From: CBDHDJ01 sp965261645
Lineage (GTDB): Bacteria > Pseudomonadota > Alphaproteobacteria > SHVV01
Assembly (NCBI GenBank): GCA_965261645.1
Contig: CBDHDJ010000001.1
Coordinates: forward strand, 62,001 to 126,000
Length of the DNA stretch: 64,000 nt
Direction: 5' to 3'
Of the stretch, positions 51,494-60,436 are shown one piece after another; the stretch's first letter is position 1, and each line of letters starts with the position of its first letter. Under the pieces are notes generated by a model that had not been told where the DNA came from, ran no database searches, and was given only the letters and a program-made list of their open reading frames with translations. The position numbers and the translations under genes were made by a program.

Positions 51494-52648
51494 CTAAAGC
51501 GGCTCGATATCACCCGCCGCTTCTTGCAAAGTCACCTTTTCAGCAAACTCACCGAGCTGGCGGGTTGCGATCGCGGAGCGGAGATCCCGCATGAGTTCCT
51601 GGTAGCAGGTCAGATTGTGCCAGGTGAGCAGAATCGCACCGAGAATTTCCTTGGCCCGGATGAGATGATGGAGATAGGCCCGGCTGTGCCCGGTGCAGGC
51701 CGGGCACGTGCAGGCCTCATCGAGGGGGCGTGGGTCGGCCGCGTGACGGGCATTGCGCAGATTGACGGTCCCGCGCCGGGTGAACGCCTGGCCGGTACGC
51801 CCGGAGCGGGTCGGCAGCACGCAATCGAACAGATCGATGCCACGGCGGACCGCGCCGATGATGTCGTCGGGCCGGCCGACGCCCATCAGGTAACGGGGCT
51901 GGTCCGCTGGCAAAAGCGGCACAGTCTGGTCGACGACCTCGAACATCGCGGCCTGGCCCTCCCCCACCGCGAGGCCGCCGATCGCGTAGCCATCGAAGCC
52001 CAACTCCACGAGCACGTGCGCGCAGGCCGCGCGCAGGTCGGGATAGACGCTCCCCTGAACGATGCCAAAGAGGCCGATCCCGGCCCCCGGCGCGAACGCC
52101 GCTTGGCACTGTTCGGCCCAATCGAGCGTGAGGCGCATCGAGGCCTCGGCCGCCTCGTGGCTCGCCGGATAGGAGGTGCATTCATCGAGGGCCATGGCGA
52201 TATCGACGCCGAATAGAGCCTGAATTTGGATGCAGCGCCGAGGGGTCAGCTCATGGGTGAGGCCATCGAGATGGGAGCGGAAGATCACGCCGCTCTCCGA
52301 TATCTCCCGCAAGGGCGCGAGCGACATGACCTGAAAACCGCCCGAATCGGTCAACAGCGGCCCCGGCCAGTTCATGAACGTGTGAAGCCCGCCGAGCGCG
52401 GCGATGGTTTCGGCGCCGGGCCGCAGCATCAGGTGGTAGGTATTGGCAAGCAGGATCTCGGAGCCGGCCTCGGCCAGCGCGACCGGTGTCATCGCCTTGA
52501 CCGTGCCCGCGGTGCCCACCGGCATGAATGCGGGTGTCTGCACAACACCGTGCGCCGTCATGAGCCGGCCCGTGCGGGCCGTGCCATCCGCCGCCGTTAC
52601 CTCGAAGCCGAGCCCGGCCGCCTGCGCTTTTGGCGTCGTGACGCTCAC
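51494..52648 (-). CDS. tgt: queuine tRNA-ribosyltransferase (TGT)
   Basis: GTG at 52,648 overlaps the queA stop (GTGA). The 384-residue enzyme exchanges guanine 34 for preQ1 in tRNAs with GUN anticodons. Motifs: LLTDSGGFQVMSLA with catalytic Asp, IVQGSVYPDLR and GGLAVGEG, FDCVLPTRSGRTGQAFTRRG with the second Asp, and the zinc site CTCPACTGHSRAYLHHLIRA. Last gene of the gyrA-coaD-ppi-queA-tgt operon. Confidence 0.95.
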   Translation of the reverse strand: MSVTTPKAQAAGLGFEVTAADGTARTGRLMTAHGVVQTPAFMPVGTAGTVKAMTPVALAEAGSEILLANTYHLMLRPGAETIAALGGLHTFMNWPGPLLTDSGGFQVMSLAPLREISESGVIFRSHLDGLTHELTPRRCIQIQALFGVDIAMALDECTSYPASHEAAEASMRLTLDWAEQCQAAFAPGAGIGLFGIVQGSVYPDLRAACAHVLVELGFDGYAIGGLAVGEGQAAMFEVVDQTVPLLPADQPRYLMGVGRPDDIIGAVRRGIDLFDCVLPTRSGRTGQAFTRRGTVNLRNARHAADPRPLDEACTCPACTGHSRAYLHHLIRAKEILGAILLTWHNLTCYQELMRDLRSAIATRQLGEFAEKVTLQEAAGDIEPL

Positions 52649-53688
52649 GGCGCCATGCGCCTCAACAGGCAGGCATCGCCGTAGGAATAGAAGCGATAGC
52701 CCGCCGTCTTGGCGTGCTCGTAGGCCGCCTTCACGCGGTCCAGCCCGGCAAAGGCGGCCACCAACATGAAAAGAGTCGAGCGCGGCAGATGGAAATTGGT
52801 CAGGAGCCTGTCGGCCACCCTGAAGCGGTACCCCGGCGTGATGAATAACGAGGTCTCGCCCTCGAACGGACGCACGTTTCCATCCTCGCCGGCTGCGGTC
52901 TCCAGCAACCTGAGGCTCGTGGTGCCGACCGCCACGATTCGACCACCGGCGGCCCGCGTCCGATTGATGGCGTCCGCCGCGGCCGCAGCGATCCGGCCCC
53001 ACTCCTCAAGCATCCAGTGATCCTCGGTGTCCTCCGCCTTGACGGGCAAAAACGTGCCGGCGCCGACATGCAGCGTGATCAAGACGCGGCTGATCCCGCG
53101 CGCCTCGAGGCGGTCGAACAGCCGCTCGGTGAAATGCAGCCCGGCCGTCGGCGCGGCGATGGCGCCCTCCTCCGTCGCGTACACCGTCTGATAATCCTCG
53201 CGATCACGCGCTTCCGGACCGTCGGGGCGGGGAATGTAGGGTGGCAGGGGCGTGGTGCCATACCGCGACAGAGCTTCGCTGAGCGCCCCATCCGCCAGGC
53301 TGAAGCGCAGCCGCACCTCACCGCCCTCGGCCCGCGCCTCGACTGTGGCGGCGAAGTCCTCGGCAAAGCGGATCTCGCGTCCCGGCTTGAGCTTGCGCGC
53401 CGGCTTGGCGAAGCCATCCCAACAATCGGCGCCCATCTTCCGGTGCAGCGTCACTTCGACGGAGGCGTTCGCGGGCTGGGCCAGCGTCCCTTTAAGGCGC
53501 GCCGGGATGACCCGCGTCTGGTTGAGCACGAGGAGATCGCCGGGGTCCAAAAGGCCGGGTAGCTCGGCGATCACCCGGTCCTCGAGCGCCTCGTCCACTA
53601 CCAGCAGTCGCGCCGCATCGCGCGGCACGGCGGGATGCGCGGCGATGAGCGATCGCGGCAGCGCAAAATCGAACAGATCGACCTTCAT
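52645..53688 (-). CDS. queA: tRNA preQ1(34) S-adenosylmethionine ribosyltransferase-isomerase
   Basis: MKVDLFDFALPRSLIAAHPA starts at 53,688. The 347-residue enzyme forms epoxyqueuosine on tRNA. Characteristic segments: DLLVLNQTRVIPARLKG, YQTVYATEEGAIAAPTAGLH, ITLHVGAGTFLPVKAED and LLTNFHLPRSTLFMLVAAFA. It is coupled to tgt, the preceding enzyme of the queuosine pathway. Confidence 0.95.
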   Translation of the reverse strand: MKVDLFDFALPRSLIAAHPAVPRDAARLLVVDEALEDRVIAELPGLLDPGDLLVLNQTRVIPARLKGTLAQPANASVEVTLHRKMGADCWDGFAKPARKLKPGREIRFAEDFAATVEARAEGGEVRLRFSLADGALSEALSRYGTTPLPPYIPRPDGPEARDREDYQTVYATEEGAIAAPTAGLHFTERLFDRLEARGISRVLITLHVGAGTFLPVKAEDTEDHWMLEEWGRIAAAAADAINRTRAAGGRIVAVGTTSLRLLETAAGEDGNVRPFEGETSLFITPGYRFRVADRLLTNFHLPRSTLFMLVAAFAGLDRVKAAYEHAKTAGYRFYSYGDACLLRRMAP

Positions 53689-53784
53689 GGGGAAGAACTT
53701 ATGTCGCGAAAGGGGTCCGGAGACAATGTCCCCGCACCATCACCCCCGGTACCAGGCGGGAACGCGCGTCACGCCGGCCGCTCG

Positions 53785-54342
53785 TTACTCCTCGCCCTCG
53801 GCCATCCACATGCGGACGATGCGGTCGGGGTCTTCGACTTGGCCGTTGCGCGCCTCACTGCCTTTCTTGATCTGATCGACGAACTCCATGCCCTCGGTCA
53901 CCCGGCCCCACACGGTGTACTTATTATCGAGATGAGACGCCGGCGCGAGCATGATGAAGAACTGGCTGTCGGCGCTGTCGGGATCGCGCGACCGGGCCAT
54001 CGACAAGGTGCCCCGCACATGCAACTCGGCGGAAAACTCAGCCTCGAGCTTCTGTCCCGAACCACCGCTGCCGGTGCCGGTGGGATCGCCGGTCTGGGCC
54101 ATGAAGTCCTCGATCACCCGGTGGAAGACGATACCGTCATAGAATCCCTGCTTCACCAGCTCCTTGATGCGGGCGACGTGACCCGGTGCGAGATCGGGCC
54201 GCATCTCGATGCTCACGACCCCGTCTTTGAGCTCCATGAAAAGCATGTTTTCCGCCTCCACCGCCTGGGTCTGTCCCATCCCAAGACCGCCCAACACGAG
54301 CAGAGCGGTAACGCCCAACAGGGCCAAAGCTGACTTGATCAT
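53785..54342 (-). CDS. exported cyclophilin-type peptidyl-prolyl isomerase
   Basis: Start at ATG 54,342 (MIKSALALLGVTALLVLGGL) gives a signal peptide. The 185-residue protein has the cyclophilin core: LVKQGFYDGIVFHRVIEDFM with the catalytic Arg region, AQTGDPTGTGSGG, LSMARSRDPDSADSQFFIML and NKYTVWGRVTEGME. It would assist folding of periplasmic proteins. Conserved position between coaD and queA is common in alphaproteobacteria. Confidence 0.92.
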   Translation of the reverse strand: MIKSALALLGVTALLVLGGLGMGQTQAVEAENMLFMELKDGVVSIEMRPDLAPGHVARIKELVKQGFYDGIVFHRVIEDFMAQTGDPTGTGSGGSGQKLEAEFSAELHVRGTLSMARSRDPDSADSQFFIMLAPASHLDNKYTVWGRVTEGMEFVDQIKKGSEARNGQVEDPDRIVRMWMAEGEE

Positions 54343-54371
54343 CCGGGGAATTCCGTGAGGGGCGCGGCGCA

Positions 54372-54902
54372 TTACCGCGCCGCCGAGGTCTTGCTCGCCG
54401 CGGCCACGCGTTTGGCGATGCGCGCCGCCACATTCGGCGATACGAAGCTCGACACATCACCGCCCAACCAACTGATTTCCTTAACAAAACGCGACGCGAT
54501 GAATTGATGGCGCTCGGACGCCATCAGAAAAACGGTCTCAACCTCCGGGCTGAGCCGGCTGTTCATGCCGACCATCTGGAACTCGAATTCGAAGTCGGAT
54601 ACGGCGCGTAGTCCCCGGATGATAATGTGCGCGCCGACATCCTCGGCGAAGCGGGTGAGCAGACCGTCGAACGGTCTCACCTCGACATCGGCGGGTCCGT
54701 TATCGTTCAACTCGGTTACTTCCTCGCGCACCATCGCCAGCCGCTCATCGAGATCGAACATCGGCGCCTTGCCCGAGGTGTTCGCAGCCACGCCCACCAC
54801 CAAGTCGTCAACCAGCCGCGTGGCGCGGACGATGATGTCCATATGGCCGTTGGTGATCGGATCGAACGTGCCCGGATAGACACCGATCAGGGATCGGCTC
54901 AC
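54372..54902 (-). CDS. coaD: phosphopantetheine adenylyltransferase
   Basis: GTG at 54,902 overlaps the gyrA stop (GTGA). The nucleotidyltransferase motif is GVYPGTFDPITNGHMDIIVR, with IIRGLRAVSDFEFEFQMVGM and SRFVKEISWLGGDVSSFVSP later. 176 residues. It makes dephospho-CoA, the penultimate step of coenzyme A synthesis. Confidence 0.95.
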   Translation of the reverse strand: MSRSLIGVYPGTFDPITNGHMDIIVRATRLVDDLVVGVAANTSGKAPMFDLDERLAMVREEVTELNDNGPADVEVRPFDGLLTRFAEDVGAHIIIRGLRAVSDFEFEFQMVGMNSRLSPEVETVFLMASERHQFIASRFVKEISWLGGDVSSFVSPNVAARIAKRVAAASKTSAAR

Positions 54903-57676
54903 GTCTCTTCTCCGTCCGTTCCGGTTGAGGGTTCCAAGGCTACCGCCTCCTCGTCCTCCATCGCAGCCGCCTCCTCGTCTTCCATCGCAGCCGGCTCCTC
55001 ACCCTCCGCCGCGACACTTTCGGCGAAGCGCGCCACCGACACCACGCGCTCATCCTCTTCCGTCCTGAACAAGGTTACACCTTGGGTGTTTCGCCCAGCA
55101 ACGCGGATGTCATCCACCTTCGTGCGGATGAGTTGGCCCGCATTGGTGACTAGCATGGCCTGATCATCCTCCGCGACCGGGAACGCCGCGATCACGCGCC
55201 CATTGCGGTCCGAGGTCACGATGTTGATGATACCTTGGCCGCCCCGTTTGGTGATGCGGTATTCGTACGCCGAGGTCCGTTTGCCGTAACCGTTCTCGGT
55301 GATGCTGAGGACGAACTCCTCGCGGTCCGCGAGTCCGGCTGCCCGCTCGGGCGCAAGGGTGACGGGCGGCGCTTCCTCCTCGCCCTCTGCGCGCAACTCT
55401 TGCCGCGCCGCCTTGAGATAGGCGTCGCGTTCCTCGACCTCGACATCGATGTGACCCAGGATCGACATGGAGATCACCTCATCGTCCTTGGCGAGCTTCA
55501 TGCCGCGCACGCCCTGCGAAGTGCGCCCCTTGAACACGCGGACGCCTCCGACCGGGAAGCGGATGCACTTACCCGCGCGGGCGGCGAGCAGAATGTCGTC
55601 GCTTTCCTGGCAGGTGAGGACGCCGACGATGCTGTCGCCCTCGACCAGCTTCATCGCGATTTTGCCGTTCGCCATGACATTCGCGAAATCGTCGAGCGCG
55701 TTGCGCCGCACATAGCCCTTGGCGGTGGCGAACATGATGTAGAGGTCCTTCGCCGCCTCGGGATCTTCGGGGAACGGCATCAGGGTGGCGATGGCCTCGC
55801 CCTCCGCGAGGGGCAGGATATTGACCATGGCCTTGCCGCGGGCCTGTGGCGTTCCCACCGGAAGGGCATAGGTCTTGAGCTTGTAGACCTTGCCTATCGA
55901 CGAGAAGAACAACACGGGCGTGTGTGTGTTGACGACGAAAACGTGAGAGACGAAGTCCTCCTCGCGCGTGCTCATGCCAGCCCGGCCCTTGCCGCCCCTG
56001 CGCTGAGCGCGATAGGTGTTCAAGGCGACGCGCTTGATGTAGCCGGTGTGTGACACGGTAACGACCATGTCCTCGCGCTGGATCAGGTCCTCGTCCGCCT
56101 GCTCGAGCTCGCCTTCTTCGATCGAGGTGCGGCGCGGCGTTGCGAACTGCTCCTTGATCTCCAGGAGCTCGTTACGGAGTATCTCGTAGAGGCGCACACG
56201 TGAGCGCAGGATCTCGAGATAATCGACGACTTTTTCGACGATCTCCTGCAGCTCGCCCACGATTTTGTCCCGCTCGAGCGCGGTCAAGCGCTGCAACCTG
56301 AGTTCGAGGATCGCCTTCGCCTGTTCCTCCGACAGGCTGTACGCGTCATCTTCGATGCCGTGCCCCGGCTGATCGATCAGCGCGATGAGGGCTTCGACAT
56401 CCTGGGCCGGCCACGCCCGCGCCATGAGCTGCTCACGCGCGGCCGCGGGGTCCTTGGATTTGCGAATGAGGGCGATCACGTCGTCGATGTTGGCCACTGC
56501 GATGGCCAGCCCCACCAGCATCTCGGCCCGCGTGCGGGCGCGCCCAAGCTCGTGCTTGGTGCGCCGCGTGATGACCTCCTCGCGGTGGGCAATGAAGATC
56601 GCGATGATGTCCGGCAGGCTGAACAGCTCCGGCCGGCCGCCGTTGAGCGCCAGCACGTTGCAGCCAAAGCTGGTTTGCAGCGGGGTGTAGCGGTAGAGCT
56701 GGTTCAGCACCACCTCGACGTTGGCGTCGCGCCGCACCTCGATGACCACGCGCACGCCGTCACGATCGGATTCGTCGCGCAACTCCGATATGCCCTCGAT
56801 GCGCTTGGACCGCGCGACCTCGGCCATGTGTTCGATCATGCGCGCCTTGTTGACCTGGTAGGGAATCTCGGTGACGACGATGGCCTGACGATCCTTCTCC
56901 ATGTCCTCGATGTGGACCCGCCCGCGCATCACGACCGAGCCGCGCCCGGTGTGGTAGGCGTCGCGCGCGCCCCGGGTGCCGAGAATGATACCGCCGGTCG
57001 GGAAATCGGGCGCCGGCACATACGCCATCAGCTCATCGACGGTAAGCTCCGGGTTATCGATATAGGCGCAGCACGCGTCGATCACTTCGCCCAGATTGTG
57101 CGGCGGGATATTGGTCGCCATGCCAACTGCGATGCCGCCGGCGCCGTTGACGAGCAGATTGGGAAAGCGCGCCGGCAGCACGACCGGCTCGCTAGTCGTG
57201 TTGTCGTAGTTAAGCTGGAAATCGACGGTGTCGAGATCGATATCTTCGAGCAATGCGCCTGCGGTCTGGGCCAGCCGCACCTCGGTGTAGCGCATGGCCG
57301 CCGCGGGATCGCCGTCCATCGAGCCGAAGTTCCCTTGGCCGTCGATCAGCGGCAGGCGCATGGAGAATTCCTGCACCATGCGCACCATGGCGTCATAGAT
57401 CGCCTGATCGCCGTGTGGGTGGTACTTGCCCATGACGTCGCCGACGACGCGGGCCGACTTGCGGTAAGGCCGGTTCCAATCGTAGCCCGCCTCCTCCATG
57501 CCATAGAGGATGCGCCGATGCACCGGCTTGAGGCCGTCGCGCGCATCGGGCAGCGCCCGACTCACGATCACGCTCATGGCGTAATCGAGGTAGGAGCGGC
57601 GCATCTCCTCCTCGATCGTGACCGGCGAGATGTTGCTTTCGGGCGGCTCGGCAGGTGGGTCTATGGTGTCAGTCAC
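54899..57676 (-). CDS. gyrA: DNA gyrase subunit A
   Basis: I use GTG at 57,676 (VTDTIDPPAEPPESNISPVT); a TTG at 57,706 is further upstream. The breakage-reunion domain has AAMRYTEVRLAQ with the catalytic Tyr and SARVVGDVMGKYHPHGDQAI; the position equal to E. coli Ser83 is Gln, and Asp87 is kept. The C-terminal beta-pinwheel carries the GyrA box QRRGGKG. The end is an acidic tail with repeats of AAMEDEEA. 925 residues. First gene of its operon. Confidence 0.96.
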   Translation of the reverse strand: MTDTIDPPAEPPESNISPVTIEEEMRRSYLDYAMSVIVSRALPDARDGLKPVHRRILYGMEEAGYDWNRPYRKSARVVGDVMGKYHPHGDQAIYDAMVRMVQEFSMRLPLIDGQGNFGSMDGDPAAAMRYTEVRLAQTAGALLEDIDLDTVDFQLNYDNTTSEPVVLPARFPNLLVNGAGGIAVGMATNIPPHNLGEVIDACCAYIDNPELTVDELMAYVPAPDFPTGGIILGTRGARDAYHTGRGSVVMRGRVHIEDMEKDRQAIVVTEIPYQVNKARMIEHMAEVARSKRIEGISELRDESDRDGVRVVIEVRRDANVEVVLNQLYRYTPLQTSFGCNVLALNGGRPELFSLPDIIAIFIAHREEVITRRTKHELGRARTRAEMLVGLAIAVANIDDVIALIRKSKDPAAAREQLMARAWPAQDVEALIALIDQPGHGIEDDAYSLSEEQAKAILELRLQRLTALERDKIVGELQEIVEKVVDYLEILRSRVRLYEILRNELLEIKEQFATPRRTSIEEGELEQADEDLIQREDMVVTVSHTGYIKRVALNTYRAQRRGGKGRAGMSTREEDFVSHVFVVNTHTPVLFFSSIGKVYKLKTYALPVGTPQARGKAMVNILPLAEGEAIATLMPFPEDPEAAKDLYIMFATAKGYVRRNALDDFANVMANGKIAMKLVEGDSIVGVLTCQESDDILLAARAGKCIRFPVGGVRVFKGRTSQGVRGMKLAKDDEVISMSILGHIDVEVEERDAYLKAARQELRAEGEEEAPPVTLAPERAAGLADREEFVLSITENGYGKRTSAYEYRITKRGGQGIINIVTSDRNGRVIAAFPVAEDDQAMLVTNAGQLIRTKVDDIRVAGRNTQGVTLFRTEEDERVVSVARFAESVAAEGEEPAAMEDEEAAAMEDEEAVALEPSTGTDGEET

Positions 57677-57950
57677 AGGCTTTAGGGACCGCCCGAATGG
57701 CGGCAAGGGAGTGATGTCGCACGCAGGAGCAAAACCGCGGCATATGGGCTAAGGCTACGCCCCAAATCTACCAGTCATTGTGGTTGGCGGCAAACTTTCG
57801 GCGCGGCGGACCGGCGTGGATTTGTACTCCGAGGGCACCTCTGTCCCTGCCGCCGCAGCATTCCCTTAGTTACACAGCGTGGCCCTGCTGGTATGGAGGC
57901 TTCGGCATGACCATCGAATCCTCAACGCAGAGGCCTCAAGGATTCCGCGC
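57677..57950. promoter_or_regulatory. divergent intergenic region between gyrA and the ThDP enzyme
   Basis: 274 bp between two divergent starts, so it should hold both promoters. A long open frame extends upstream of 57,951 but has no homology. No clear operator recognised. Confidence 0.45.
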
Positions 57951-59609
57951 ATGAACACGGCGGAAGGTGGCTCGATCTTTCTGAGCGTTCTGAAAGACGA
58001 AGGCGTCACACACTTGTTCGGAAATCCGGGCACGACCGAATTGCCGATCATGCACGCGCTGGCGGAGCATTCCGATCTCAACTACGTACTGGGTCTTCAG
58101 GAAGCCATCGTCGTGGCCATGGCCGATGGTTTCGCACGCGCTTCCGGGCGGCTGACAGCCTGCAATGTGCACGTGGCACCGGGGTTGGGCAACGCCATGG
58201 GCTCGATCTTCAACGCGAACTGGAGCCGGTCCCCGATCATCGTCAGTGCGGGACAGCAAGAGCAGGGTCACGGTTTGATGGAGCCGATGCTGTACGGCGA
58301 GCTGGTGCCGATGGCCGCGCCGTGCGTCAAATGGGCCTTCGAGGTCACCCGCGCGGAGGATCTGCCGCGTGTCGTACGTCGGGCCGCAAAGGTTGCCATG
58401 ACCCCGCCCATGGGACCGGTGTTCCTTTCGCTGCCCGGTGACGTATTGAACGCACGCGTGGCCGTGGAGCTTGGCCACCGGACGCGGGTGGACACCCGGA
58501 CGGTGCCGGCGCGGGAAACGCTGGCAGCCCTTGCCGATCGCCTCCTTGCCGCGGAACGACCGCTTCTGATCTGCGGTCAGGAGCTGGCCAACGCAGATGC
58601 GTTGGCAGAAGCGGCGCGTTTGGCCGAACTGCTGGGAGCCGCCGCCATGCAGCAGTCCGTTGCCTCGGGCGCCCATTACGTCTCCGAGCACCCCACGTTC
58701 ATGGGCGCTCTCACCCGCGTACAGCAACAGGTCCGGGAGGTTCTGTCGAACCACGACCTGGTGGTCGTGCTGGGTGGCGACGTCTTTCGCATGTCGGTCA
58801 ATGCCCCGGTCGAGGCCGTGCCCGAGGGCACGCAGATCCTTCACATCGGCCAACTCGACTGGGAGATGGGCAAGAACTATCCCACCGCGATGGCGGTACG
58901 GGCCGACCTGAAGGAGACCTTGACGGCTCTCGTCGATCTTCTCGAGGCGACGCGCAGCGAAGCGCAGGCCGCCGCCGCCGGGGAGCGCATCGCCGCGCTG
59001 GCGGCCAACAACTGGAGCGCCAAGCGGCAAACGGCGCGAGGCTCGCTTCGGTCCCGGGAAACGGCCGGAGCCATCGATCCCGACCGCGCCATGCTCGAAA
59101 TCGTGGACGCTCTGCCGCCCAACTCCATCGTCGTGGACGAGGGGCTGGTGAGCTCCCGGCGATTACCGCAGTTGCTCGCGTTCAAGGGCGGGAATGATTT
59201 CTACGGACTCGACAGCGGCGGCATCGGCTTCGCCATCGCGGGCGCCATCGGTATTTCGCTCGCCCATCCTGCGCGGCCGGTGACCGCCATCATCGGCGAC
59301 GGAAGCGCCATGTACAGCATCCAGGCGCTATGGACGGCGGCACACCAGCAGCTGTCGATCACGTACGTCATCTGTAACAACGCGAGCTACCGCATCTTGA
59401 AGGAGCGCTTGGCCGCCGGTTTCGACAACGAAAATTTTGTCGGCATGGACCTGCGCGATCCGGCCATCGATTTCACGTCCATGGCGCGTTCCATGGGCGT
59501 TTGGGCCGAGCGTGTGGAAACGATCGAGGACTTCGGCGACGTATTACGCACGGCCTACCAGCGCCAAGGGCCCAAGCTCATCGAAGTAATGGTCGCCGAT
59601 GGATTCTGA
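57951..59609 (+). CDS. thiamine-diphosphate-dependent decarboxylase/synthase (benzoylformate decarboxylase-like)
   Basis: ATG at 57,951. The N-terminal Pyr domain has FGNPGTTELPIMHALAEH and the catalytic Glu in VLGLQEAIVVAMADGFARAS; the C-terminal domain has the ThDP motif AIIGDGSAMYSIQALWTAAH...VICNNASY. 552 residues. The overall pattern fits benzoylformate decarboxylase and related 2-oxo acid decarboxylases rather than acetolactate synthase. Substrate not certain. A single gene without operon partners. Confidence 0.85.
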   Translation: MNTAEGGSIFLSVLKDEGVTHLFGNPGTTELPIMHALAEHSDLNYVLGLQEAIVVAMADGFARASGRLTACNVHVAPGLGNAMGSIFNANWSRSPIIVSAGQQEQGHGLMEPMLYGELVPMAAPCVKWAFEVTRAEDLPRVVRRAAKVAMTPPMGPVFLSLPGDVLNARVAVELGHRTRVDTRTVPARETLAALADRLLAAERPLLICGQELANADALAEAARLAELLGAAAMQQSVASGAHYVSEHPTFMGALTRVQQQVREVLSNHDLVVVLGGDVFRMSVNAPVEAVPEGTQILHIGQLDWEMGKNYPTAMAVRADLKETLTALVDLLEATRSEAQAAAAGERIAALAANNWSAKRQTARGSLRSRETAGAIDPDRAMLEIVDALPPNSIVVDEGLVSSRRLPQLLAFKGGNDFYGLDSGGIGFAIAGAIGISLAHPARPVTAIIGDGSAMYSIQALWTAAHQQLSITYVICNNASYRILKERLAAGFDNENFVGMDLRDPAIDFTSMARSMGVWAERVETIEDFGDVLRTAYQRQGPKLIEVMVADGF

Positions 59610-59664
59610 ACCAAGCGCCAGGCGTGCCGAGTGACGCCGTGATGAATGGAGCGATCGAAAGTCC

Positions 59665-60123
59665 CTAGAACGGGATTTCGTCGTCGATATCGGCGCCGGG
59701 TGTAGCCTCAGGGGCAGAGGCCGTATCGGCCATCTCGGGCTCGGCCCCGGCAAAGCCTTCGTCACGCCCGCCACGCGTATCGAGCATGGTGAGCTCGCCG
59801 CGGAAGCGCCCCAACACCACCTCCGTCGAGTAGCGGTCCTGACCCGATTGGTCCTGCCATTTGCGGGTCTGGAGCTGACCCTCGACGTAAATTTTGGAGC
59901 CCTTCCTGAGATACTGCTCGGCGATGCGGGCGAGATTCTCGTTGAAGATCACCACCCGGTGCCATTCGGTGCGCTCGCGGCGCTCGCCCGATGCGCGGTC
60001 CTTCCACGACTCGGAGGTGGCCAGCGAGAGGTTGACCACCGGGTTTCCGTCCTGGGTCTGGCGTACTTCGGGATCGCGCCCGAGATTGCCGATGAGGATC
60101 ACTTTGTTGATGCTGCCTGCCAT
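59665..60123 (-). CDS. ssb: single-stranded DNA-binding protein
   Basis: MAGSINKVILIGNLGRDPEV starts the OB fold (TEWHRVVIFNENLARIAEQY, KIYVEGQLQTRKW). A disordered Gly/Ala/Glu linker leads to the acidic C-terminal tip DIDDEIPF, which recruits partner proteins. 152 residues. Divergent from uvrA, as in many proteobacteria. Confidence 0.96.
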   Translation of the reverse strand: MAGSINKVILIGNLGRDPEVRQTQDGNPVVNLSLATSESWKDRASGERRERTEWHRVVIFNENLARIAEQYLRKGSKIYVEGQLQTRKWQDQSGQDRYSTEVVLGRFRGELTMLDTRGGRDEGFAGAEPEMADTASAPEATPGADIDDEIPF

Positions 60124-60436
60124 GGCCGAGCCTCACCTGATGGGTTTGCGTAACATCGCCGGCAGGTGGCGGCGATCACGTCATCTTAGGCGGAATTGCC
60201 CGCCCCCCGCCACCGCCAATTGAGAGGCGCACGTGACCGGACGCGGGCCCGGCCCGAGGGGCATCACCGACTCCGGCCCGAGGCGTGCGGCTATTCAATT
60301 TAACGAAAATGTTCTATTTCAATAGGTTGAACCACATGCGCGGCCGTGATGTGGCGGCGATTGTCAAGCGGCCCAAGTTGTGCTCTTTACTGAGAGGCCT
60401 GCAAAATTACGTTTACGGCCCGACGTAGGCTCGCCC
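60124..60436. promoter_or_regulatory. ssb-uvrA divergent promoter region
   Basis: 313 bp with no gene. It contains GTTCTATTTCAATAGGTTG then AAC at 60,310-60,331: GTTC and GAAC half-sites 14 bp apart around the inner palindrome CTATT-TC-AATAG. The spacing differs from the GTTC-N7-GTTC LexA box of alphaproteobacteria, so I call it only a candidate operator. Confidence 0.45.

Noticed and set aside
56360..57685. A 441-residue plus-strand frame inside gyrA
   Set aside because: Antisense shadow of gyrA, no motif.
60310..60331. Canonical LexA box
   Set aside because: The half-site spacing does not match GTTC-N7-GTTC, so it is kept only as a candidate palindrome.
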